Source: Balanoglossus misakiensis (taxonomy: Eukaryota; Hemichordata). From it: DNA of 64,000 nucleotides. The notes below the pieces were generated by a model. It was not told where the DNA came from. It made no database searches and worked only from the letters and a program-made list of their open reading frames with translations. Made by a program: the position numbers and the translations under genes. Positions 15,073-27,031 of this stretch are shown here, one piece after another. The first letter of the stretch is position 1, and every line of letters starts with the position of its first letter. Location of the stretch: contig CM082583.2 in assembly GCA_040954595.2 (NCBI GenBank), positions 6,386,001 to 6,450,000 on the forward strand, written 5' to 3'.

Positions 15073-15971
15073 GCGCACAGCATGGACACCTACCCGACCC
15101 CAGGTCACCTTATCCGAACATTAACCTGGGGGTACCCCCCCTCCAATTCCACCATTACCCTGAGGGCACCCTATACACTTTAACATTACCCAAGCGTATC
15201 GCGTGGGAGGGGGGGATAATTCCACAAGGCATTTCTCCATGAAAAGGAAAAGGTCTAACCATAGACCCTGGTTTAACTTCGTCTTAACTTTTAATCATTG
15301 TGTCTATAGAGCAATATCAACTGAAGCTTATAGAAACCCAGTCATGTGACTGGATCACGTTCAATGATTGGTGGCCAGATCTCGGGCCTGAATAGTATCG
15401 TACATTACGCGAATTAGTCGTTGACGCAATCCGAGCTTTTGCGCAAGGGGTGGCCTTTCCTTAATGTACTGAAATCTAAGTTTAACAGGTTCAATTAAAC
15501 TTAGCTTGGGGCTTCGGTTGCCCACTGTGATTGAATATAAATAACTTACTTAAGTGAAAGCCTTGTGGACTCGTACACCGAAAAACCATACCCTGATCCA
15601 CGGAGGCGAGGACAGACAGTAAACTGTCTTCATTTGTATGCAAAAATAAATGACATCGGTTAAATCCAGAACTGCCGAGCTCAAATTTAATAGATGTAAT
15701 TTATTTGACTATTTTTGGTTTATCAAAGGTGGTAACGAGTACTCGTCGAGATTAGTAATTCTCTTTATTGCAAGTCATTATTGATATGGACGTTTTGGCT
15801 ATCCAGGCATACATCTGCACCGGGGAGATCTATTAAAGAGATGAGCGACTCTCACGCATAGCTGTTGTTTAAACTGAAAATAGTAATTTACCGTCACGAC
15901 AACAGTATAGGGGGTACGATCCAAAGGAAGAGGCTTGTGATACAAAAAATACTTCTGTAGGTTTTATTTGA

Positions 15972-16068
15972 GGAGAGTGGGGAAGAGAGAGAGAGAGAGA
16001 GAGGAGGGAGAGAGAGAGAGAGAAAGAGAGAGGGGAAGGGAGAGGCAGACAGACAGAGAGAGACAGAC
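15972..16068. repeat. GA-rich purine tract
   Basis: Mostly GAGA with GGGA and GACA variants, about 95 bp. Confidence 0.92.
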
Positions 16069-17379
16069 ATAGAGCGAATGTCATTTCCATTTAGATTAAT
16101 ATGACCTGTGGAATGCTTCGACGACAGAACCAACCAAATGGACAGTCCTGACACGAATTATATTTAAGTAATTTCGACATTGCTCCTTAGGTTGGCCACA
16201 GTCATTCAGTCTGTTTATTGTCCATCCTTTTCACATGTTTATAAAATTTACCCGGTTTGCCGAATTCATCCCCGACTCCATTCACATCAGATGAAAGTTG
16301 CCAGCGAGAAGCACGCCTGTCTGGTTATATACACGTATAGATTTTGATGATCTAGGTCCTAAGACTGTATTAAAATATGGGGAAATACATAAGAAAGCTT
16401 TAATGGCATGTCCGTGAAGGAGAGGTTTTCTATCTTACGGCATTAAATCTTATAATATGCTATTGATAAATTGTTAGCGACAAATCTCTCCTAATGGGAG
16501 ACAAAACGCGGAGGTACTGTGTTTATAACAAGTAATTTTGACATGGAGTGTTATTCTGAACGAGAATACACACAATTCCCATGATAATCTGCCGCCTTGA
16601 AATATGGCATTTATCTAATGCGAATATAAATTGGTCCGCTGCAGTGCCATGGATATTAACACTCTTATATTAACATTTCCGCATGTCGTATGAGATACAC
16701 CATGTGTAAGCGATTTATGTTAAATTGTGATGACACGCTTAATAGTTGTATGGAATGACGAGGGATTGCAACGCGCGCCGTAATGGCTGCGGCACGACGC
16801 TGTAAGACGGCAATAATCATCGGCATCTTCACCATTGAAATAAGCAATAGAATTAGGAATGAATTGGTCAGACTGTAGCTTTTCGTTGTCTCTAGTGCCA
16901 CCGCTTACTTTATGGACTGTTTAGGGGAGGAATATTGTATAATTCCATGAGAATGAAGGCAAGAAATAACGTTTATATGACCACTGTGTAGGATGTAACG
17001 TTCACAATAGAAACTGAAAGTGACCCCTACTTCCATCTAATGAAACAATAATAACATAACTTAGTTGGTCGACATATTACAGGGCGATAGTTGGCCCAGG
17101 AGATTTCTATAGGACTGGCCTGGAAGATGTTGATAGGGTTGGCCTACGTGTCTTTCTGACGGGTATCTTTAGATTCCGATGCCTAGACTAACTGATGTGA
17201 ACTTTGTGGTTGCCGGGTGGTTTGGGTGATCCCCTAGAGAATGGGAAAGGCCTCCACCTGTAGAATCGGTCAGTGCAGCCGACACACCGTACATGTACAG
17301 GAATCAGCTAGCCTATAAATTACTGGTTTGGAATGAGTGATACCTATACAGATTAGTCAACTCGGGGATAAAAATCAAT

Positions 17380-17422
17380 GGAGAGAGGGAGAGGGGGAGA
17401 GAGAGTCAGAGAGACAGACAGA
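17380..17422. repeat. Short GA/GACA tract
   Basis: Purine run GAGAGAGGGAGAGGGGGAGA continuing into GACAGACAGAC. Confidence 0.85.
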
Positions 17423-19440
17423 CCCTAAGAAACACAGGACAAAACCAAGATAATATCGGCAGTTTAATTGTCTAATAGAAAACACTAAATATCGTAATTA
17501 ACACCCGCATATGATATCGAGTACATCTGACAAGTCACTAATGACAACATATTACAATTCCATTTCCTCGGGCTTACACGACGCCCGTCACTTCCACATC
17601 AACGCCGGAAATTGACGAGTGAGGCTACTCACCTGTGCGTTGACATTTAAAGTTGGTACAATTGACATCATTTAATGCATTTGTTTGCGTCACACATGGG
17701 CGGTTACGCACTGTAAGTACTCGCAGACGTTTCAGACGAGCGCCGAAATTCCACGTCAACCGGTCTCAGTGCCGGATGTTCACCCTCAGGGTGGTCAAAA
17801 TGTGTATTTGTTTATTTAGGATACTGAGACACCTGTCCAATCGTCCCACGAAAGAGAGAAAATGCCACAAATTGATGGGTGTATTTGAAAATTGCACATA
17901 CATACTAGTACTTATTTTCATGGCATATTTTCACGCAAGAGTGAATCAGTAACTACGTGGTTTTGCGACGAATCGCGGCGGTAAATGTAGATTTAAACAG
18001 AGAGGGGCTTGTGTTTTGGTTTTTAGATATTTAAATTAATCAAAAATCAAGGATAATTCAACCAAAATTGATTGTGTATAGTCTGGCTCTAGCAAACTCT
18101 CTTCAAATTATTTCCGGCGTCGGACGCACCGGCTCGAAATCATTGATTAAGCGCACACACATTCAGCTGCCCGTTTAATTATCAAAATAGGATGTTTCGC
18201 AAATAAACGTCTTTTAATCGTGACCACAATTACTGGGTAATTCCGTGTAATTATTTCATCAGATATGCACCAGCGCATACCCCCACGCTTGCGCGTGCGT
18301 AGTGGGCTCAAGTTAGTTGCTACACCCACGGTTTGTTTGAATCTGTTTTTTTTTTCTGTCCGACCACATTTAATTCCATTATTTTATGCGGCTATAAGCA
18401 ACGTGCTTTCATAACAAATGAGTTCGTTTTGCTCTGTATATTACCACTACAAGAATCGAAAGGGAGTTTGTTGGGCTGTTGTTTGTTTTAGCCAGTGTGG
18501 TAAGATAATCCCCCATCTTCGGAATACTTTGCTCTCGTTAGCTCGGCGTTTTGCTACGAAGGTCTCCTTCTCCTGCAGTCGGCTTGATGGTCTTCGGAGC
18601 TGCCCTTTATTTCCTTCCGAGTGATTAATACGTGTCATTTACACGGGATTTAATGGAGATGTAAAATTACGCTTTTACGATCACTGAATACATGTATATT
18701 GATTAAATAAAACCTAATATTTTAAAAATGGCCCAATTAATGGGGAATACGTCCCCCAGAGATCGTTGCATGCCACTATAAATACTATTACTGTTAGCCC
18801 GAGCACCTTGTATTTCAGACGAGCACCGTCCCCAAAAGACCGTAATACATCGTGTTTCTTGCATCCATGCATCTTCCTCTTGATTGAAGCACTCTGAAAG
18901 GAGCGTTAAAACATCATAAAACTTTAAAAGCCTCTCATCAGAGACTCTTTTTTACGGCAAATTATAATGGATGTATAAGTCTATTGGTTTTGGTGAAACT
19001 TATAGGTTTGGTGCTAACAATGTGGTATTATTTACCATCAATGTTTGATGAAGCACTTTACCAAAGACGTCTAATTACGTCGACCAAAGGCAAACTTGAT
19101 GAGTATCAATATAGCAATATAAAATGCACAGACAGATAGATGTGTACGCGCACGCGTAGAAAGGAACGGAACACACGTGTTTGCTCTTTTATACTTCGAG
19201 TGCATGTATAAACATTTAAGAATGATATTAACTGCTGGGATTTTTGTTTCTCTCGAAAATTTCGCTTTGTAAAACAGACATTGACATATGACGTACTTAA
19301 TATTGATTAGCCGATCTCAGCATTGTCCAACGTAGATGATCACAGGACTTTGTTAATTTCTTCAGGAACACAGAGCATTGGGGAATGCCTTCAGTTCCCA
19401 CACCACTGCTTTAAACCATGCAGGACATGCTGCACATTGC

Positions 19441-19470
19441 AACCCCCCCCCCCCCGAATTTTTTTTTTTA
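19441..19470. repeat. Poly-C then poly-T homopolymer pair
   Basis: About 13 C followed by GAA and about 10 T. Confidence 0.85.
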
Positions 19471-20212
19471 CATAATTTAAATATCTAACATGGTCTCGTC
19501 ATACTTAAATATTCTTTCTTTTCCCATAATTTCCTCAACTTGAGTCCGCGATTTTCAAGAGGTATCATTGTTTTATTTTTAAAACGTACGTCATGCTGCC
19601 TGTTCTGAGTAGAGCACGCTCGAAATTCGACACCTAAGACTTTATCCACCATTGACTTGATTTCAATTCGGTCGAGTAAAAGAAGACCATCAGGCCGGCG
19701 GGTATACCGAGCGCATATCATCACTTTACTAATTAAAAGGATTAATATTTCATCTGGATTGGCATCTCTTGATGGATGTTAAAAGATGGACTCTCGACAA
19801 GCTTGGTGGCGTAATAAGTAAAACAGAATTTGGATGAACCCCCGGTTCGTTTGCCCGGGTTTTCATCAAAAGACGCTGTTGTGCCTGTCAACGCATGCGC
19901 GATTTGCAGGGCGACATCGTCCCGAGGTATTCCGCTCTACCCGCGAGCGCTACGCATCAGGAATAAAAACGTTTACAAGATTGTGTTCAGGATAACACAC
20001 GCGTAGGCACCAGTAGTGGTGGACGGACAAACACAGCATCCACAGGGAATCACCATAGATATTACTCCAATTCTTATCATTTCTGAGCTCAGGTCATGGG
20101 TTTTGTTTACCGAGAATCTTTGTTTGATTCAAAAATGAGTGTAAATCAAACAAAGGTATGTTAACAGACCTAGATAGAGACAGACAAATATAGAGACATA
20201 CGCGGAGACAGG

Positions 20213-20258
20213 CAAACAGACAGGGACAGACAGGGACAGACAGACAGACAGACAGACG
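20213..20258. repeat. GACA tetranucleotide microsatellite
   Basis: Imperfect then perfect GACA units. Confidence 0.9.
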
Positions 20259-23200
20259 CTAATGATGATGCATCATTTAGGTCAGTGAGAATCCAAACCG
20301 ATTTATAAGGCCCTGTGCTATCTGTATATATCAACATTAATCGCCGTTTGAAAAACGTATCCCTTTTCGCCAATATTCTAATCTTGTATGCTTGCTAGAG
20401 GGGGTTATGTCCATTAACAGAGTAGCTTTGCCACTAAATAATATAGTTTTATAGGTTACCAGTCTTTATCACTGCCAATAGTATGCAATTTCAAAGGGTA
20501 CGTGAAAGAAGATAGTACTGGCCACAAAATCTGATAAAATTACATAAGGGGAAGTCACACCTCTTGCAATACACCCTCTGGGCAATAGCAGTACAACATT
20601 TTAGTGCAACAAAAGAATGCGATTTCAAAGAGATTTCAGATCGATTAAGTCTTGTGGGTGGATTTCTTTTCTTCATGCTGGTACTGAACTGACTCAAGGT
20701 TCCTTAGTTGAAAACATACACATATCAGACTGTATGATAATAGTAAATAATAATAGTATCATTCCAGATGATATGAAGGGAAATCATGAAGTCGTAGCAT
20801 GTAATATCTTTTCATATACATTAATAATCACGCATTAATTGTGATGATTAATACAATGGTTTGTTTCTGTAATGCTTCAATTCCAAAGTGATGTTTTTCC
20901 CCTGGAAATAGAATACGTTGTTTGTCTGATTTAGAAAATAGAACAAATATATTTATGGATAGGATCAGGAGAAAAGACAAATATTAAAATCAGGAGCGTA
21001 GCAGAGTTATTGATTTTGTTTTCTCTCTGGTTAACATCAAGTCAAATTAGATATATACATGTACAGGTATTAAATGGCAAGAAATGGTTAGAATTTGGCA
21101 TGCGTAGCTTGCAAATTAATGAAATTATCAAATATTTTTCAGATAATGGCTGTTTATGGAGAGCATGTACCAAAGCAAAATGGAAGAATTTGACTCAAGT
21201 TAGTTCAGAACTGGTGCAGTGGAAACCTTCTGTGTTGAAGATTAAATAAACATCAATGTATGATTAAGGTAGGACTAGTATTTTGCAAAAATTAATACAT
21301 ATTTGTTTTTTACCATTTCACATTTTCACTGGCTTGAAAACGACTGATATACAATATCACGTGGCCCAGATAGACGAATCAACGTGTCTGGATTTGTTGA
21401 CGCGCAAGGTACGCGTATATGTGTCACGCTTTTAGCTTGATTACGCTGTTGTGCATGGTCTAATTTTTATCACCTTATACATTTAAACCACTCTTTAAAA
21501 ATCGACGCAATTAGGTTAATGATTGTAATTTTCGATCGATTTGTGAAGTGGGCTTTCCCCCCCCCCCTCCTTCACACATTCTGTCAGCATATCACTTTTA
21601 AATTGTCTAATTATCACAATGCGGAGGAACCTTCACAACTCTGATGTCGATTGGAACAAAACTTCGTCTTGACCATGCGGAAAAGTAGTCAATGTGCCCT
21701 GGACATGGATTTGAAGAGACAAAGAAAGCACACTTGACTTAGACATCATCTGAAGGAGGGGGGGGAGACTAATGTAATCACGTGGTGTAACATCTGCCGC
21801 CGATAGTAATTTTCATTTCATAAAGCGCGCTTGTGAAATGCAATATCCTGTCTTTTTGTGATATGCATCAAAGCAAGATCATCAAGCAATGGCAATCCAT
21901 TTCATCTTCCACAAATCTTCTAACAATCTAAATCGCATCCGGGCTAGATGAGTAAAAATAATAATTTTCGGGGAAATAACTCTTCCACGTAAATACTAGC
22001 GCCGTGGCATATAAACGGCTGTAATCGGTTGAATACCGGCTATCCGATTCGAGGTCGAGATACAGACTTAATTATTTCATTATGTCCGTTCCCGTACAAT
22101 GAATCACTGGGTTTTTTTTGCGTCAAGAAGTCGATATCATTAGCACTATGGTGTGAAGAGTTCTGCTTGTCATGACAGTCATCCTCTGATCGGTACGTGA
22201 AGATGATGAATAGGAAATGAACAAAAGAAGATTACAAAGTAGATTATTCGAAAACGCTGACGCATGCGTAGAAAGTCAAGAAACACGTAAAAATAGAAGT
22301 AACCTTGGGTTGATTAAATTGATTCAGAGTTCTGTTTTTTAATGATTTCTGTAAATCTTGAGACCAGAACTGTGAAACTTATTTTAAGACGTCAAAAACT
22401 TAAACTCATTTGGTTTTTAATTTATTTGACTTGTTTAACTTGTTTCACGTGGAATTAATTGCAAGGCGTAAAGGATACTGAGGCGCTTGAGCAACACGCT
22501 TACCGTGATAGTATCAAAGATGTAGCATAGTTTTATGGTACACACTGGAAATTATGACGTCGTAGTACCACGTTTAGGACGAATTTTTCTTTGAAATAAG
22601 GCGCCCTTTTGATTGATGTTATTACCTCCATATATGCTATGGCGTCACACAAATTTCTGGAACCGTGGATTACTGGCCCGGAGCAAAGCCCTCCAAAGAA
22701 AAGTTTTGATTGACCCATAACACACAAAGTTATTCAACCTCCTATGTGCATCGGTTCATTTGATAAAACTTAAACGACAAAATTTTCTCGCGCGAAAGGA
22801 AACAAGCGAGGAAGTGGCTATCGTCTTGCGTCACTTTCCTAATCAACTTCTCCTCGTGCTGACCGCTAATTGGGTTCAGAATCAACACCTGAGCGGGTAG
22901 ACACCAAGCGCTTAAATAATTCCCAACACATTTAGTGTAATTTCTACGCGTACGACCTATGACGCAAACAAGAATGCGATATCACAGAATATAATCACCT
23001 GCACAGAAAAACCCTTTTAATTATCCGAAAGCAACGGGGGATTGATCTGGGTTAACTTAATGGCCGCTATACAGTAGACTCAACAGGTGGGCGATTTAAG
23101 TAGAAGACGCAGTGGGTACTTATCGTAGCAATGACATCGGCCGACGGATTGACATTATACGTACTTGATTCAAGTATTGCCCGGGAGGGAGTAACCATCA

Positions 23201-25560
23201 ACACCTCCTTCAGTCCAAGAATTTCTCATTGCCGCCTCTCTGCTTGAAAATACTCGTAGCAGTCGTAAAAAAAGACGACCAGATATACTGAGCGTAGCTG
23301 TCCAGTGTTTCAACAACAATGGTCTTTTACAGCTACAGATTTGAGATCAAAACATTCAGGTATCGTGATTTCAGCGATTTAATAAGCACTCATACTCGAC
23401 ACAGCGTCATTTGTTCTAATCTGATTCAGAAGGTACTTTTCAGTGGCTTGGGGTGCGTTTTGGTTAAACAAATTGAAGTAACATTAAATTGTGGCAACAT
23501 TAAACGAAATAACCATCAATATGATTACACTAGAGAAATTATCAAGTGCATGCTCTCTTCTTGCGGAAGGTTAGTTTGGCAATGCAAATTCCCTGCTCCA
23601 AAATGTGTCAGTGGTCAAACCTCTGTTAAATTCTGTAAATAACAATATGATAAAATGAGACCAAAAATGGTGCTATAATGTGAAGACAAATGATTGGCTG
23701 TGATGTCTCGTCACCCAGGCAACGATCTCTTTCACGCATGTCTGATTAAATCGCACCCAGCGAGCATTAATTTTCCAAAATGTGTTTTAATAACTTGGTA
23801 CTTAATGAGATGGCGGAATATAGAACAGAAAAAACAACAACAATGATTTATGGTAAAGTACACAGTATATGACCCAGAACAAAAACGTCCATTTTCATTG
23901 CAAGAAAATAGTGCAGTGTGTAATATAGTCTTTGTGTCTGTCTATCGGTCTGCCTGCCTGTTGATTATGATATATCTGTCACTTTCAAATCGGTAGAGAC
24001 GTTTTACAGAACCGTATTAAACAAATTAAATCGAAAAAAAAGTATAGGGCCGAATTTGGAGTAGAAATGTCACAAAGGAGAGTGCTCAGGACCGCGTAAA
24101 ACGTTCATCCTTCATTATCGGCAACATATCTCAAGAACAACAATATTGATGATAAACTGGGTCTTTCGTAGCCAGAGATCGGTTGTATGTTGGCAATACA
24201 CAAAATAGTGAATGTTCCCAAGGGTAGCACTTTAAAACACACATTGTCAAGGGAGACCATGCCGCTAGAGTCATTGGTGAATAACAACGAGCATTTTGAG
24301 GGCGTCGTTTACAATTTCACTTGTTGATGAAGCTTCGGGTCCACAGCACCACAGTCCAGTATGTAAAGTCTGCAATCAGATTTACGACATCTCAGTCCCA
24401 CTTTTCAAATTTGAAGCGTTTGTATGACTACGGTCAATGCTTACACTGGTTTATGTCCAGATGTAGGGAAAAAGTAATCCAGACCTCGCCATTTTCCAGT
24501 TCATAGATAGGTGGCGCTGTGGCTAATATATCAACTACTGGGATTGCTCTCCATGAGGAAAGAACGAATAACAAAGCTGTAAGGATGTGTACACGTAACA
24601 TCTATCTACTCCAGAAACCGATAAGATTCGCTTTGACAGACGGCAAAGCAGCGCAGATATCAGCCCCGCAATAGAATTTCTACATCAAACCGCAGATAAA
24701 ATTAATAAGCTTACTGCATATTTAATATTTTACTTCATTGAATCTGATATACTGAGATTGGTCTCCCTAACAGATGAATAGAAGGCAGATATATTAATCA
24801 ATAATGGCTGTTAATGATGAGATGACGTTTGGCTGGCCGCAGGATGCTAGCTGAAGGTAGTGTAATTAATCTTTAGATTTTCAGATATCTGTGCATACAT
24901 CTAGCTTTCCCCCATGGGACATCGTCCCCAAGATGTAAACCATTTATTAATATCAGCAAAAGTCGATGACAATCCCGTCGTTTAATTATTAAAATTCAAT
25001 TTGATAGAGAATGTACAATTAATGACCTCTAGACAATAGAGAAGGGTAGTCACAGAGAAAGTAATCAGTAAATTACTGTAAGAATATCTGGATAGCCGGG
25101 ACTCAATCTGCCCAAGTATAATTAAAAATCCATGCTTGTTTCCCAAGGGTTTTGCTAATGGTAGTGTCCAGAATGAAATCAAACCGTTGTGTTGTATTGT
25201 CAGTGCCTCCCTTGAGCGAGTGCCTATCGATGGGGCTGTCAATCAAAGATCGACTTACACTATTTGATCAGACCAACATCCTCTCGTTGAGATGTGCTGG
25301 ATACGCGATCTATCTTCAATTTGACTATTTCTGTCCTAGAACTGATTTCTTTATTTTTTTTGCTTCGAAGCACCTGCAGATTCGCGAAGATTATTAAAAC
25401 CGCATCTGGCTAGTTTTGTCTGAAAAGATGGAATTGTGTTTCACTGTGTGATTTAAGCTTCTTAGAACAAATACCGTTTCATGTACACGGTGATATTTGT
25501 GTTCTAATGGCTTGAAATCACATATAATTGTCGTAACGGAAGCGTGGATTTACCCCTGTG

Positions 25561-25887
25561 TCAGCTAGCCAGCCAGTCAGAGAATAAGTGATACAGTCAG
25601 CGACTCAATCATTAGTCCCAGTTGTGTCTGTTTGGCATGGCAGCCAGCTAAACCAACGAGCGTTCGTATTAACCAGCCAGCCAGCCAGTCATTACTAACA
25701 TCACTCAGTCCGTCCGTCCGTCCGTCCGTCTGTCTGTCCGTCGGCCAGCCAGCCAGCCAGCCAACCAACCAACCAACTAACTAAACCAACCAGAGTCTGT
25801 CAGTGAGTGAGTGAGTGAGTGAGTGAGTGAGTCAGTCAGTCAGTCAGTCAGTCAGTCAGTCAGTCAGTCAGTCAATCAATCAATCAA
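25561..25887. repeat. Mosaic tetranucleotide array
   Basis: Blocks of 4-bp units succeed one another: CCAG-like, CCGT/CTGT (about 25708-25742), CCAG (to about 25763), CCAA/CTAA, GAGT (about 25801-25831), CAGT (about 25831-25874), CAAT (to 25887). Confidence 0.93.
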
Positions 25888-26390
25888 GATTTCTCTGACA
25901 CAGAAAATGAAAAGTTATTAGTAAGAATAAATAAATAGATCGACCCAATCTATTTTACCCATTGATAAAGGTTTTCCATAGCTGGTACCCAAGGAAATCA
26001 AAGTGATCGTTGTTTATGTGTTTTCCGAAGTAATTTCATCCAGAATTTACTTTCACTTGCGCGAGTTGTATATCAATTTCCAATATAAGCCTGTCTAACT
26101 TCTGGGGGCGCTATTTATCATTACTACATACAATTGTAATTACGGTAACACCAAATCGACCCCCGTGGAAATTGTTGAAAGCTGCCTAACCAGGTATCGA
26201 TGGAAACACAAGTCGCGATGATAAATCTTGTATATACATAACCACTTTTTACAGCCTGGCCTGTATATACACAAACCTCCAAAGGTTCAAGATTCGTGAC
26301 GATTATTTTACAAACCAGAGTGCTGCTAGAATTCAAACAAACGAGGTGATGATTTTCACAACAGCGCTTGAAAGCGGGCGCTATACGCAC

Positions 26391-26939
26391 GCTCGGCTGA
26401 CAGCCAGGGGCAGCTTGAAGTAGTCCGCAAGGTCAAAGATCATAGAAACGACTTTTCCAGACATGCACCCCACTTTCCTAGTAAATCATAGACATCCAAC
26501 GCCTTGTTTGCAGTCGGTCTATTTTAGGTGTCACAGAAGACCAAGTTGAACTGGACTTATACACTGGGTAGCCTACACGTTTGCTGCTCTTCCGTGACAT
26601 CGAAACTATATTAGTAGCAGGTTACATGGTCTGCCTAACGAGGAGGGAATTAAAATATCAGCGAAGCTGTGGCGTTCACCCCAGGGCTGCGCGTAGTTCA
26701 CATGCCAAGCTACCAGCTCCGATAAATAGAAGAATTTTCCGAGGGTTTTAGTTTTCGTCCGCCAACGCACCCGACACACTGTCACGTATGTACCCACGCG
26801 CTTTCTCGGCGGTCCTACACTAACACTTGTAGTGTACAGTGACGCCACGTTCCATCCCGTCGGTGTTTTCTTTTGACGCTTGGTCCGACCAGACTGGGAT
26901 ACCAAATCTTTCGGGAACTTCTCTGTCTTTAAGAAAGGC
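26391..26939 (+). promoter_or_regulatory. CCBE1 proximal upstream region and 5' UTR
   Basis: Directly precedes the CCBE1 ATG. I see no strong TATA box; GATAAATAGA near 26723 is a weak candidate. TACACT and AGTGTA form a short inverted repeat at about 26815-26836. The transcription start cannot be placed. Confidence 0.35.
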
Positions 26940-27031
26940 ATGGCGGTTTCTCACCGATGTCTTTTGATCTTGTTGGGGTGTTTTCTATCTGACTTTACAG
27001 ACGGATATAACGGCTTCTCCTACACAGAAAG
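26940..27031 (+). CDS. CCBE1: CCBE1 exon 1: start codon and signal peptide
   Basis: ATG in an AGGCATGGCGG context opens a leader [19 protein letters not shown] with a hydrophobic core. The exon ends at donor GTAAGA, leaving two bases of a split codon, which matches the next exon's phase. No other nearby ATG gives a leader joined in phase to the cysteine module. Confidence 0.85.

Larger units (their letters stand above)
15073..26390. other. Gene-free DNA with simple repeats
   Basis: Contains the GA, GACA and tetranucleotide arrays listed separately. The longest non-repeat frame is 107 codons (23319-23642, + strand), with no recognisable domain. An AT-richer stretch at about 20480-21250 differs in texture from its surroundings but gives no identifiable product. 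Confidence 0.6.

Noticed and set aside
14810-15242. Three overlapping frames of 100-125 codons with poly-His/Gln, Pro/Thr and Thr/Asn
   Set aside because: Created by the CAC/CAA repeat; all three phases are open at once.
23319-23642. 107-codon + strand frame
   Set aside because: No recognisable motif and no exon neighbours; compatible with chance.
26606-26941. 111-codon - strand frame ending at the CCBE1 start
   Set aside because: No similarity recognised; falls in the CCBE1 5' flank and lacks supporting features.
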